Positions 17,049 to 26,148 of a stretch of DNA of 64,000 bases are shown piece by piece (positions within the stretch are counted from its first letter, which is position 1; each line of letters begins with the position of its first letter). The stretch lies in assembly GCA_937890005.1 (NCBI GenBank), contig CALBZA010000014.1, forward strand, positions 15,034 to 79,033. Direction: 5' to 3'. The notes beneath the pieces were generated by a model. That model made no database searches. It saw only the letters and a program-made list of their open reading frames with translations, and was not told where the DNA came from. The DNA comes from an uncultured Verrucomicrobia subdivision 3 bacterium (GTDB lineage Bacteria > Verrucomicrobiota > Verrucomicrobiia > Limisphaerales > DASXHY01). The translations under genes and the position numbers were made by a program.

Positions 17049-19447
17049 ACTTCTTCAGCCGCGCATCGATCCGCCGCAAACAGACGCTCATCATTCTTCT
17101 GACGAGCGGCACCACGTTGCTGCTCGCGTGCGCTTCCTTCCTTTTCTACGACTTCACCAGCTACAGGCAGCAGCTTGTGGAGAAGGCCGCCAGTTTTGCC
17201 GAGGTGATCGGCAACAACTGCACCGCGGCGCTTGATTTCAACGACACGCATTCCGCCGAAGAAACGCTCTCGGCCCTGCGTGGAGAGAAGAACATCATCG
17301 CAGCCGGTGTCTTCCGGCGTGATGGATCGGAGCTCGCAAAATATCTCCGTTCGCCCAATGCGACGACCGACCTCAGTGTGGCGCCGACACGGGAACTCGG
17401 ACACCGCTTCACCAGTGACCGGCTGTTTGTCTGGCGGCCGGTTTCGCAGCAGGGCGAAAACATCGGCACCGTCGTCATCATGTTCGACCTCAACGAACCG
17501 ATCCAGCGCGCGAGGCGGTTTGTCGGGATCGTTCTGGTCATCTTTCTGGCGTCAATGCTCGTTGCCTTCGTGCTGTCCAGCCGGCTTCAGCGCGTCATCT
17601 CCATCCCGATCCAGAATCTTGCTCGGGCGGCCCGAGCGGCGGGTGTGAACAAGGATTACTCCGTGCGCGTTCGGAAGGTTGCCGAGGATGAACTGGGGCA
17701 GCTCACGGACGGTTTCAACGAAATGCTTTCGCAGATTCAGGAGCGCGATGTGGCGCTTCAGGCCGCGCGCGATCAGCTCGAACAGCGCGTCGAGGAACGC
17801 ACGTCCGAACTGGCCCGATCGCTCTCGCTCCTCAACGCAACACTGGAATCGACAGCCGACGGCATTCTGGTTGTGGACCAGAGCGGACACATCACTCATT
17901 ACAACTCGAAATTCCTGGAGATGTGGCGCATTCCGTCTGAAACGGTTTTGCAGCGCAGCGATTCGGCGATCTTCGATTTCGTCGCCGCTCAATTGCGAAA
18001 TGCCAAAGTTTTCCTGGAGCATCTGCGTCAGATGCACAACAACGAGGACATCCAGACTGCAGATGTGCTCGACCTGATGGACGGGCGTGTGTTTGAACGG
18101 CATTCCCAGCCGCAGCGTGTTGCAGGTGTTTACGCCGGCCGCGTCTGGTGTTTTCGCGACATCACCGAACGGAAACAGGCGGAAGAGGAACTGCGCCAGC
18201 GCGTGCGATTGCAGGAACGGCTCAGCAGGATCACCGCGACAGTGCCCGGAGTGATTTATACGTTCCGTTTTGAGTCGGAGGAGCGTATCTGCTTCCCGTA
18301 TGCAAGTCCGCGTCTTGAGGAGATGTATGGCATCAAGCCGGAGGAAGTGGAACGCGACGCCCGGCCGATCATCAAACGGATTCATCCGGACGACCTGCAG
18401 CGCGTGCGTACGGGCGTTCTGGAATCGGCCCGCACCATGAGCCCGTGGCGGAGTGAGTTTCGGGTGCTGCATCCGGAACAGGGCGAAATCTGGGTGGAAG
18501 GATATTCGATGCCGGAACGCAACGGTAACGGCAGCGTGCTCTGGCATGGGGTGATGAACAACGTCACCGAGCGCAAGCGTGACGAGGCAAAGATCGCTGC
18601 GTTGAACAAACAGCTGATCGAAACCTCGCGACAGGCCGGCATGGCGGAGGTTGCCACTGGCGTGCTGCACAACGTGGGCAATGTCCTCAACAGCGTCAAT
18701 ATTTCGGCAACCCTCATCTCGGACAGCATCCGGCATTCGAAATCCTCCGGGCTTTCACGAGTGGTGACGTTGATGGAGGAACGGGGTGACCCCGCCGATT
18801 TCATCCTGAACGATCCCCGAGGCAAGCATGTGCCGCGTTACCTGCAGCAGCTCTCTGAGCAGCTCGCTGTCGAGCAGAAAAAGAACATGGCGGAACTCGA
18901 TCTGCTCCGGAAGAACATCGAGCACATCAAGGACATCGTCGCCATGCAGCAGAACTACGCGAAGGTGTCCGGCGTGACGGAAACCGTGCTGGTTTCTGAC
19001 CTGGTCGAGGACGCGTTTCAGTTGAACGCCGGGGCGCTCGAACGGCACGAGATCACGCTCGTCCGCGATTTTCAACCGGTGCCAGGCATCACGGTCGAAA
19101 AGCACAAAGTTCTTCAGATTCTGGTCAACCTCATCCGCAACGCGAAGTACGCGTGTGACGAAGGCGGAAGCTCCAACAAAAGGATCACCGTCCGAATTTT
19201 CAAAGCGGGAGAAATGGTCGCCATTTCAGTCTCCGACACCGGCATCGGAATTCCGCCTGAGAACATGACGCGGATATTCAGTCACGGATTTACCACTCGA
19301 AAACAGGGGCATGGGTTCGGACTGCACAGCGGTGCCCTGGTGGCGAAGGAGATGGGCGGTGTTCTGCGTGTGTCCAGCGAAGGTGTGGGCAAGGGCGCCA
19401 CCTTTACTCTTGAGTTGCCTGTTGAACCTCCGAAATCCAATGTCTGA
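17045..19447 (+). CDS. Sensor histidine kinase: CHASE8-like sensor, HAMP, two PAS domains
   Basis: This is a membrane histidine kinase of 800 residues. TM1 (about 15-38) and TM2 (about 159-180) enclose a CHASE8-like periplasmic domain of the kind found in YfiN (QLVEKAASFAEVIGNNCTAALDFND). HAMP follows (about 180-235), then a coiled coil, PAS1 (LESTADGILVVDQSGHITHYN), PAS2 (VPGVIYTFRFESEERICFPY), a phospho-acceptor region MAEVATGVLHNVGNVLNSV, and an HATPase domain (VNLIRNAKYACD; VSDTGIGIPPENMTRIFSHGFTTRK; GHGFGLHSGA). The His box with HNVGN differs from the usual HE(L/I)RTPL form but belongs to a known kinase subgroup. It overlaps yfiR by 4 bp and the next hybrid kinase by 8 bp. It probably converts the YfiR/receptor state into phosphotransfer. 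Confidence 0.9.
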   Translation: MNFFSRASIRRKQTLIILLTSGTTLLLACASFLFYDFTSYRQQLVEKAASFAEVIGNNCTAALDFNDTHSAEETLSALRGEKNIIAAGVFRRDGSELAKYLRSPNATTDLSVAPTRELGHRFTSDRLFVWRPVSQQGENIGTVVIMFDLNEPIQRARRFVGIVLVIFLASMLVAFVLSSRLQRVISIPIQNLARAARAAGVNKDYSVRVRKVAEDELGQLTDGFNEMLSQIQERDVALQAARDQLEQRVEERTSELARSLSLLNATLESTADGILVVDQSGHITHYNSKFLEMWRIPSETVLQRSDSAIFDFVAAQLRNAKVFLEHLRQMHNNEDIQTADVLDLMDGRVFERHSQPQRVAGVYAGRVWCFRDITERKQAEEELRQRVRLQERLSRITATVPGVIYTFRFESEERICFPYASPRLEEMYGIKPEEVERDARPIIKRIHPDDLQRVRTGVLESARTMSPWRSEFRVLHPEQGEIWVEGYSMPERNGNGSVLWHGVMNNVTERKRDEAKIAALNKQLIETSRQAGMAEVATGVLHNVGNVLNSVNISATLISDSIRHSKSSGLSRVVTLMEERGDPADFILNDPRGKHVPRYLQQLSEQLAVEQKKNMAELDLLRKNIEHIKDIVAMQQNYAKVSGVTETVLVSDLVEDAFQLNAGALERHEITLVRDFQPVPGITVEKHKVLQILVNLIRNAKYACDEGGSSNKRITVRIFKAGEMVAISVSDTGIGIPPENMTRIFSHGFTTRKQGHGFGLHSGALVAKEMGGVLRVSSEGVGKGATFTLELPVEPPKSNV

Positions 19448-21248
19448 TTCCCATCCAACCAATCACCGTTTGCTCGTCATCGACGACAACCCGGCCATTC
19501 ATGATGATTTCCGGAAGATATTTCAGGCCGACGACGGCGTCTCCGCGGAAATGAACGAGGTGGAGGCGGAGCTGTTCGGAATCAATCGGGAGCCCGTCAG
19601 GTTCTTCAGTCACTTCGAAATGGCCCATGCCGAGACGGGACAGGACGGACTGGCGCTGATTGAATCCGGGCTGAAAAACAACCAGCCGTTTGCCGTCGCG
19701 TTTGTCGATGTCCGGATGCCGGTCGGCTGGGATGGAATTGAAACCGCCTCGAGAATTCTCGCCTTGGATAACTCGATCCAAATCGTGATCTGCACGGCAT
19801 TTTCAGATCATTCGTGGCGCGAAATATTGGATCGGCTGGGGCACAGCGACCGGCTGCTGATTTTGAAGAAGCCGTTCGACAGCATTGAAGTTCTTCAGCT
19901 GGCGCATGCCCTTTCGGAAAAGTGGGTTCTCCGGAAGGCCGCTCATTGCCGGATGGAGGAACTCGAAGTGATGGTGAAGGCGAGGACTTCCGAGCTGCAG
20001 GAAACCAACGCCCGCCTCATGAAGGAAATGGCAGAGCGAGCTTCCGCGGAAGAGGCGTTGCGACAGGCTCAGAAGATGGAGGCGCTCGGCCGGCTGGCCG
20101 GAGGTGTGGCCCACGATTTCAACAATCTGCTCACCGTCATTCGCGGTTACGCACAATGCCTCATCGCCGATGGCCGCCAGACGTCAATGGCGCTGGAAGC
20201 CCTGACGCAGATCGATCGCGCGGCGGAACGCGCCGCAAACCTGACGTCGCAGATGCTGGTGTTCAGCCGGAAGAAACGGCTTCAACCCGAATATCTCAAT
20301 CTCAACGAGGTGATCAGTCAGCTCAGCAAAATGCTTCGCCGCCTCGTGAGCGAGGACATCGCGACTCAATTCGTTCCATCGCCGTCCGGCATCGGGGTTC
20401 ATGCCGATCGCGCAATGATCGAGCAGGTGATCATGAATCTCGTGGTCAACGCGCGTGACGCGATGCCGAACGGCGGATTGCTTTCAATCATCACGGAAGA
20501 GGTCACAGTGACTGAAAGCACGCTGGAGAAATTTCCGCGAGGCCGGGTGGGACGATTTGCGTGCATGAGTGTTTCCGACACCGGTTCCGGAATTGCGCCG
20601 GAGATCCTGCCGCGTCTCTTCGAACCGTTCTTCACAACGAAAGATCCGGGGAAGGGGACCGGTCTCGGACTGGCCACGGTGTTCGGTGTGGTGAAACAGC
20701 ATGAAGGTTGGGTCGATGTGGAAACGGCACCCGGACGGGGCAGCACATTCCGCGTGTTTCTCCCAATCTGTGAATCCGCGGCAGCTTCATCCCAGAGCAA
20801 TGCGCACCGCGCTCTTTCCGCAAGCAACGGAAAGGGAACCGTTCTTCTCGTGGAGGACGAAGATTCCGTGCGCAGTCTGGCCCGGAAGATTCTGATCCGC
20901 TACGGATACGAAGTGGTGGATGCGCGGTCCGGAGCGGAGGCTTTGCAGATCTGGGATCAGCACAGCAATTCCGTGGACCTTTTGCTGACCGACATGGTAA
21001 TGCCAGAGGGAATTTCGGGATGGGCACTCGCGCAAGAACTTGTGAAGCGGAAGCCGGGGCTCAAGGTCGTGTTTACCACCGGCTACAGTCTCGAAGCGGT
21101 GACGCAGAATTATAATCTTGTCGAGGGAGTCAACCTTCTGCCGAAGCCTTACGATCCTTATCAACTGACAGACATCGTTCATCGGCGGCTTGCCGAAGCG
21201 GAAACAGGCAACGAGAACACTGTCGAGGCGACAGCCAAGGTTGGTTGA
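19440..21248 (+). CDS. Hybrid histidine kinase, REC-HisKA-HATPase-REC
   Basis: This cytoplasmic protein has 602 residues and no membrane segment. The N-terminal receiver (LLVIDDNPAIHDDFRKIF; phospho-acceptor in AFVDVRMPVGWDG; K in ILKKPFD) is followed by a short coiled coil, HisKA with LGRLAGGVAHDFNNLLTVI, HATPase (VVNARDAMPNGG; VSDTGSGIAPEILPRLFEPF; GTGLGLATV), and a C-terminal receiver (VLLVEDEDSVRSLARKIL; DLLLTDMVMPEG; LPKPYDP). The ATG at 19440 lies inside the end of the preceding kinase gene. The N-terminal receiver may accept phosphate from that kinase and gate the C-terminal relay (inference). No output domain is present, so a further partner, perhaps the Rcp1-type regulator opposite, is needed. 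Confidence 0.92.
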   Translation: MSDSHPTNHRLLVIDDNPAIHDDFRKIFQADDGVSAEMNEVEAELFGINREPVRFFSHFEMAHAETGQDGLALIESGLKNNQPFAVAFVDVRMPVGWDGIETASRILALDNSIQIVICTAFSDHSWREILDRLGHSDRLLILKKPFDSIEVLQLAHALSEKWVLRKAAHCRMEELEVMVKARTSELQETNARLMKEMAERASAEEALRQAQKMEALGRLAGGVAHDFNNLLTVIRGYAQCLIADGRQTSMALEALTQIDRAAERAANLTSQMLVFSRKKRLQPEYLNLNEVISQLSKMLRRLVSEDIATQFVPSPSGIGVHADRAMIEQVIMNLVVNARDAMPNGGLLSIITEEVTVTESTLEKFPRGRVGRFACMSVSDTGSGIAPEILPRLFEPFFTTKDPGKGTGLGLATVFGVVKQHEGWVDVETAPGRGSTFRVFLPICESAAASSQSNAHRALSASNGKGTVLLVEDEDSVRSLARKILIRYGYEVVDARSGAEALQIWDQHSNSVDLLLTDMVMPEGISGWALAQELVKRKPGLKVVFTTGYSLEAVTQNYNLVEGVNLLPKPYDPYQLTDIVHRRLAEAETGNENTVEATAKVG

Positions 21249-21274
21249 AACAGCGACGGCTCAATGTTCGCCGT

Positions 21275-21772
21275 TCAACTTTCCTGCGAAACCGGAGCCA
21301 TTGCCGGAATCTCGTTGAACAGCACCCAATACATTCCCACGTGGCCGACGGCTTCGAGGAACTTTTCAAAATCGACCGGTTTGTAGAGATAACTGTTGGC
21401 GCCGAGATCGTATGCCGCAGCCAGATCGCGTTCTTCCTTGGAGCTGGTAAGAATCACCACTGGAAGCCGATGTGTTCGGGGGTGTGAGCGAATTTCGCGG
21501 AGGACTTCGATGCCGCTCACTTTCGGAAGCTTGAGGTCGAGCAGAACAACCGCCGGCAGGAAGTCGGCATCGCTGGAATTGAAGGATCCCTGACCAAAAA
21601 GAACATCCAGCGCCTCCTCGCCGTCTCTGGCCACGATGACTTCATTCTTGATGTTGCTCTTGCGAAGCGCGCGCAACGTGAGTTCCTCGTCATCCCGGTT
21701 GTCCTCAACCAGCAGAATGGTCTTTCGGGTCAACGTCCGGTCCTCAACGGGTACATTAATTTTCGCAGCCAT
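21275..21772 (-). CDS. Rcp1-type single-domain response regulator
   Basis: This is a 165-residue receiver with no output domain: ILLVEDNRDDEELTLRAL, phospho-acceptor in VVLLDLKLPKVSG, VVILTSSKEERD and YLYKPVDFEKF. The NRDDEEL and LKLPK features mark the Rcp1/CheY-like subfamily, which often pairs with bacteriophytochrome or hybrid kinases. The gene converges on the hybrid kinase with 26 bp between the stops, so it is a possible partner by position only. No effector domain is present; signalling would be by protein contact. Confidence 0.9.
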   Translation of the reverse strand: MAAKINVPVEDRTLTRKTILLVEDNRDDEELTLRALRKSNIKNEVIVARDGEEALDVLFGQGSFNSSDADFLPAVVLLDLKLPKVSGIEVLREIRSHPRTHRLPVVILTSSKEERDLAAAYDLGANSYLYKPVDFEKFLEAVGHVGMYWVLFNEIPAMAPVSQES

Positions 21773-21973
21773 AACGTTTACCAGCGAAGGCTAAAGGTTG
21801 CGCGGGAGGTAAAACAACCCGGCGTTCACCCCATTCGGCTGGAAGTTTGACTCCGGAAGTTCAGATAGATAGTCGAGGCCAAAAATGCTGAGGCTGCTTC
21901 CAGTCGCGCATTCAAAAAAGGAACACGGGGATCAAAATCCGTTACAGGCAGATTCAAAAGTCCGCGCCAAGGT

Positions 21974-24043
21974 TCACTCGCCCGAGGATGTAGCGGTTTC
22001 TGTGAGCGCCGGACGTGGGACGGGTTTGGTCGTGACCGTCGAATTCGCCCGTTCTTTGGCGCCGTTGCAAATCCTGCGATACGTCGCCAGCGCGAGCAGC
22101 GGCCAGGCATTTCGGTACATGTCGTACTTGAGATAGAAAACTTTCGGAAACCCTGTTCCTGTCGTTTCATGCTCGGTCCACGAACCGTCGGCATTCTGGG
22201 TTCGGACCAGGTATTCGATACCGCGCCGGATGCTTTCGCGATGCGGATCATCAAAGGCACAAAGCCCCATCAACGCCCACGCAGTTTGAGACGCGGTACT
22301 CGGACCTTGTCCCTTGAACACCGGATCGTCGTAAGTGTTGCAGCGTTCGCCCCAGCCACCGTCCGGCCGTTGAACACTCTCAAGCCAGTTGCGCGCCTTC
22401 AACAGCCACGGCTGGTTCATATCGATGTTCAACGCGCGCAACCCACGCAACACCTGCCAGGTGCCGTAAATGTAATTCACGCCCCAGCGCCCGTACCACG
22501 AACCGTCCTCCTCCTGCCGGCGGCGAATGTATTCAAGTGCCGTCTTGATCTGCGGATGATTGCGGTCGTAACCCTCGTATCCAAGCAGTTCGAGAATGCG
22601 CGCGGTGATGTCGGCGCACTCGGGATCGAGCATCGCGTTGTGATCGGCAAACGGCACCTTCTCGAGAATGTTCTTCGTGCAATCCTTGTCGAACGCCGCC
22701 CAGCCGCCATCGCGGCATTGGAACGTCATCATCCACTTCAAACCGCGCTGAAAACATTCATCGCGTTTCTTCGGGTCGTCAGTGGGAACCAAGCGCAGCG
22801 CAAGCAGAACCATTGCGGTGTCATCGACGTCCGGGTTCCATTTGTTCTCGTATTCGAAAACCCAGCCACTCGGTTCGACCTTGGCGGGATTCTTGTACTG
22901 CCAGTCGCCCCGGAAACGGATCTCTTTTCCCATCAACCAGTCGGCCGCCTTCTTGAGTTGCGGATGCTCCGCCGGTATTCCGGATTCCCGCAGGCAGATG
23001 GAAACGATCGCGGTATCCCACACCGGTGAAAAACACGGTTCGATCCGGACATCGTTCTCGGTTTCATGCTGCAGCCGTTTCAGCTCGCGCCATTCGCGTT
23101 GCAGGATCGGATTGTCATTTGCATAACCGAGTGCCTTGAGAGCGATGATGGAGTTCAGCATCGCCGGGAAAATCGCAGCCAGCCCGTCCGATCCTTCGAA
23201 ACGCTCGAGCATCCATTTCTCGGCCTTCTTCAGCGCGCTTTTGCGGAACGGATGAATGCCGTGTTGCGCGAACACTTCCGCAAACTTGTGCACCCGGTCG
23301 AGCCACAGGAAAAAGTTTCGCAACGAGAAACGTTCGGGATCAGGCGGAAGCGCAAGGTCGCGCTCGTGAAATCCCTGCGGATAAAGTTCATCCAGCGTCA
23401 CCTGGTTTCGCGGCGGTCGCGTCGGCTTGAAATGATTGATGATCGCCAGCGGCACCAGCATCGCGCGTGACCAGTTGCTCATGTCCCAGAAATTCACGTG
23501 GAACCATTTGCCGATGAGCAGCACTTCGCACGGAATCGTCGGAACATATTCCCATGGAAACAGTCCGAGCAGCGCCAGATACAACTTCGAAAAGGTGTTC
23601 ATGCGCGGAACACCACCGAGATTCAGCGCCACTTCACGCGCCCGCAACATGCGCGGATCGGTGACGGGCACTCCGGCGAGCTTCAGCGCGAGGTAGGCCT
23701 TGATCGTCGCATTCACCTCCGCTGGTCCGCCGTAATAAATGTTCCAGCCGCCATCCGGGAGCTGCATTGAGAACAGGTGATTGACCGCTTTTCGCTGCCA
23801 CTCGGGATCGACGCTGTCATCCCAATGGTGGTAAGCGACCATGTCCGAAACGAGCGTGGAATCGACCATCAGCTCGCCGACCCAATAACCCTCGGGCTTT
23901 TGAATGGAGAGGAGATAATCCTGTGAACGGCGGATCGCGCCTTCGAAATCGGCGGGCGCACGGGATGCCGCCGTGTGCGGCAATGATTCATTCGTGCTGT
24001 TTTGTTCGGACTTGGCAGGCACCGTCCTACTCTGCGAATCCAC
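21974..24043 (-). CDS. shc: Squalene-hopene cyclase
   Basis: This 689-residue membrane-associated cyclase converts squalene to hopene or hopanol, the core step of hopanoid synthesis. The catalytic DXDD motif is D405-V-D407-D408 in WNPDVDDTAMV, and several QW repeats are visible (QLPDGGW near 94-100, QCRDGGWAAFD, QRPDGGWGE, QNADGSWTE). Length and order match bacterial SHC enzymes. The first 30 residues are polar and family-unlike. No other hopanoid genes (squalene synthase hpnCDE, hpnH and so on) lie nearby, so the gene stands alone here. The adjoining 201 bp towards the Rcp1-type regulator (21773-21973) hold no gene I can support. Confidence 0.95.
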   Translation of the reverse strand: MDSQSRTVPAKSEQNSTNESLPHTAASRAPADFEGAIRRSQDYLLSIQKPEGYWVGELMVDSTLVSDMVAYHHWDDSVDPEWQRKAVNHLFSMQLPDGGWNIYYGGPAEVNATIKAYLALKLAGVPVTDPRMLRAREVALNLGGVPRMNTFSKLYLALLGLFPWEYVPTIPCEVLLIGKWFHVNFWDMSNWSRAMLVPLAIINHFKPTRPPRNQVTLDELYPQGFHERDLALPPDPERFSLRNFFLWLDRVHKFAEVFAQHGIHPFRKSALKKAEKWMLERFEGSDGLAAIFPAMLNSIIALKALGYANDNPILQREWRELKRLQHETENDVRIEPCFSPVWDTAIVSICLRESGIPAEHPQLKKAADWLMGKEIRFRGDWQYKNPAKVEPSGWVFEYENKWNPDVDDTAMVLLALRLVPTDDPKKRDECFQRGLKWMMTFQCRDGGWAAFDKDCTKNILEKVPFADHNAMLDPECADITARILELLGYEGYDRNHPQIKTALEYIRRRQEEDGSWYGRWGVNYIYGTWQVLRGLRALNIDMNQPWLLKARNWLESVQRPDGGWGERCNTYDDPVFKGQGPSTASQTAWALMGLCAFDDPHRESIRRGIEYLVRTQNADGSWTEHETTGTGFPKVFYLKYDMYRNAWPLLALATYRRICNGAKERANSTVTTKPVPRPALTETATSSGE

Positions 24044-24269
24044 TTTCAGGCTGTAAAGAGTTTAAAATGTAGTGGATTGAAAGCCGCCGACTGGCTTCGA
24101 GACCAATTTCAAAGCCATCGGCAATCTGCTGCCCTCGCGACCTTCAGGTTTCTCCTGCGCCATAGTTCGGCGGATGTGCTCTGGCCTTTAACGAACCGTT
24201 TTTGGCAGGGCGGTAATTCCGGGCGAATCAGTTTGCTGACACCTCATTTCCCGCGTGAGAGTAGGAGGA

Positions 24270-24653
24270 ATGAATGCGGTCCGCCGTGTCAACCAGCCGC
24301 CTGCGAAGCCATTGATGATCTACGATGGTGAGTGTGGATTCTGTCGGCGCTGGATTGCGCGCTGGAAACGGGTCACAGGAGACCGTGTCGATTTCGCCGC
24401 CTCACAAACGGATCATGTCCGCAGCAACTTTCCCGAATTGACGCAAGCGCAGCTGGACGAAGCGTTTCATCTCATTCTGCCGGATGGCTCTGTTTTGTTC
24501 GGCGCCGAAGCGGTGCTGGCTTCGCTCTCGTCGCTTGAACGATGTTCATGGCTGCTGCGGTGGTATCGTGGGAATACCGCTTTCGCCCGGTTTTCAGAAT
24601 GGTGTTATCACTTCGTCGCGAAGCATCGTCGGTTTTTCTCCTTTTTCAGCTGA
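24270..24653 (+). CDS. DCC-family thiol-disulfide oxidoreductase (DUF393)
   Basis: This small protein has 127 residues. The DCC motif is MIYDGECGFCRRWI near residue 15, with the CxxC pair expected for a thioredoxin-like fold. ILPDGSVLFGAEAVLASL and the C-terminal SEWCYHFVAKHR region complete the family pattern. The family is thought to be redox-active, but its substrates are mostly unknown. AGGAGGA sits directly before the ATG at 24270, too close for ideal spacing; a GTG at 24255 and an ATG at 24315 are alternatives. The gene stands alone, divergent from shc, and the 226 bp between them hold no other gene. Confidence 0.85.
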   Translation: MNAVRRVNQPPAKPLMIYDGECGFCRRWIARWKRVTGDRVDFAASQTDHVRSNFPELTQAQLDEAFHLILPDGSVLFGAEAVLASLSSLERCSWLLRWYRGNTAFARFSEWCYHFVAKHRRFFSFFS

Positions 24654-24749
24654 GCGCACTCCAACGCGTCCGAATTTTTCCTCGCGGGTAAATCAGGCAG
24701 GAAAAGGCCCCAATGGCTGATTATTCAAGAGCCGGGCAGAGTGAGGGCG

Positions 24750-25604
24750 ATGTATCTGTCAGCCAGCAAAAGGTTCTTTCATCGTGTCGCCCTTGCGCTT
24801 TTTCTTTTTCTTCTGACCAATTCCGTCTCAGCCGCGGATTCGAATTCGGGGACTGACCACTCCGATGTGCCAAAGCCATTGCGTTTCAGCTCGCTGTTGC
24901 GCATGACGGTTGAAAGTCGCGATGGTCACGAGCTTGGGAAGGTCCGGAACGTTTTGATCGATGCAACTCATGGGAGGGCGCAGTTGTTCCTGCTCGCTCC
25001 GGACGGCATTATCGCTTCGCGCAACCGGTTGAGAGCGGCCCCACCGGAACTGCTGTCGGCTGCGACCGCAAAGCGCAATGTAATCGCATTTCACGTTTCC
25101 GAACGCGACTGGGAAGAAGCGCCGGCTTTCAAGAATTCAGAAATCACGTCTCTCGGAACGCCTGATCGCGTTCTGGAGATTCAGCGTCACTACTCCCGAA
25201 TCAACAAAAGCACAGACCGTGTAACCGCGGAGTCTGCACAGCTCCTTTCCGCCACGGGACCAAAAAAAATCAGCGGCACGACCGTGTCCAGGCCCGTTCT
25301 CGCAACGGACCTCGTCGGCAGCGCGGTGGTGGACGAAAAACAGAAGAAGGTTGGTGAGGTCCTCGATGTGCTTCTCGCGCTGGAGGAGAACAGCCCCGTG
25401 TTTCTTATCGTCTCCGCCCTTCGCAGCGACAGTCGAGATGGTTCCACCTACGCTGTTCCGTTGCGTCGGGTTCAAGTGAAGCCAGACGGTGACCTGGTTG
25501 TAACCTGGGACGCATCGAGCCTGACGAACGCCCATCAGTTCACCGGCGCCGTCATGACAAATCTGAACGTGTCCACATACTACCGTTACCGTGGCGAACC
25601 ATGA
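24750..25604 (+). CDS. Exported double PRC-barrel protein
   Basis: This protein has 284 residues with a signal peptide (FFHRVALALFLFLLTNSVSAA). It carries two PRC-barrel-like domains: PLRFSSLLRMTVESRDGHELGKVRNVLID (about 45-105) and VLATDLVGSAVVDEKQKKVGEVLDVLLAL (about 185-255). PRC barrels are small beta-barrels found in RimM, photosynthetic reaction centres and many stress-related envelope proteins. The role here is unknown. A GTG at 24741 is an alternative start. A short hairpin (25615-25632) follows the gene. Confidence 0.8.
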   Translation: MYLSASKRFFHRVALALFLFLLTNSVSAADSNSGTDHSDVPKPLRFSSLLRMTVESRDGHELGKVRNVLIDATHGRAQLFLLAPDGIIASRNRLRAAPPELLSAATAKRNVIAFHVSERDWEEAPAFKNSEITSLGTPDRVLEIQRHYSRINKSTDRVTAESAQLLSATGPKKISGTTVSRPVLATDLVGSAVVDEKQKKVGEVLDVLLALEENSPVFLIVSALRSDSRDGSTYAVPLRRVQVKPDGDLVVTWDASSLTNAHQFTGAVMTNLNVSTYYRYRGEP

Positions 25605-25614
25605 TTGGACATGG

Positions 25615-25632
25615 GCGTCTTACGAGACGCCA
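25615..25632. other. Perfect short hairpin between the PRC-barrel gene and the chemosensory operon
   Basis: GGCGTCT-TACG-AGACGCC forms a 7-bp stem with a 4-nt loop, 10 bp after the PRC-barrel stop and 60 bp before the first chemosensory gene. There is no T-tract, so it is either a weak terminator or an operator for the downstream operon. Confidence 0.4.
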
Positions 25633-25692
25633 CACGCGGAAGTAGGTTTTCACCCTATACGTTAAGACCGGGGGCCGTTTCTACACTGGGTC

Positions 25693-26148
25693 ATGTGGAA
25701 CCACTCACAAGACACCGCAAAGATACTTTTGCTTGAAGACACGGAAGACGACGCCTTCCTGTTCAAGCACGCATTGAAGCAGGCCGGCGTACCAAGCCAG
25801 ATGAAGCACCTTGTGGACGGTGGCGAGGCGCTTGAATTCTTTGCCAGCCTCAAAGATTCCAGCGCCAACGCCAGGCCGGACATCATCTTCCTCGATTTGA
25901 AGCTGCCCAAGTATTCCGGGTTCGAAATTCTCGAATGGGTTCAGGTTCAAAACTTTCAACCTCCTCTGAAGATCACAGTGCTCAGTGGTTCCGATCATCC
26001 TTCCGACATCAGCACTGCGCGGAAGCTCGGAGTCACGGACTACGTGGTAAAGCCGATCTCGGCGGAGGAATTGAAGCGGCGTCTTCTGGGATCATTATCC
26101 AGCCGCACGGATCAGTCCGCCGGTTTGGTGAACCAACCGTGCCAATGA
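25693..26148 (+). CDS. Rcp1-type response regulator heading the chemosensory operon
   Basis: This is a 151-residue single receiver: ILLLEDTEDDAFLFKHAL, phospho-acceptor in IIFLDLKLPKYSG, ITVLSGSDHPSD and YVVKPISAEE. It belongs to the Rcp1-like subfamily and differs from the CheY at the end of the cluster (32706-33083). Its stop overlaps the cheA ATG (ATGA, 26145-26148). It may be a second phosphate acceptor for this CheA or a phosphate sink. Confidence 0.9.
   Translation: MWNHSQDTAKILLLEDTEDDAFLFKHALKQAGVPSQMKHLVDGGEALEFFASLKDSSANARPDIIFLDLKLPKYSGFEILEWVQVQNFQPPLKITVLSGSDHPSDISTARKLGVTDYVVKPISAEELKRRLLGSLSSRTDQSAGLVNQPCQ

Noticed and set aside
16343..17404. Open frame of 353 codons on the minus strand
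   Set aside because: It is antisense to yfiR and the kinase start; the coding strand is set by the YfiR motifs and the ATGA overlap.
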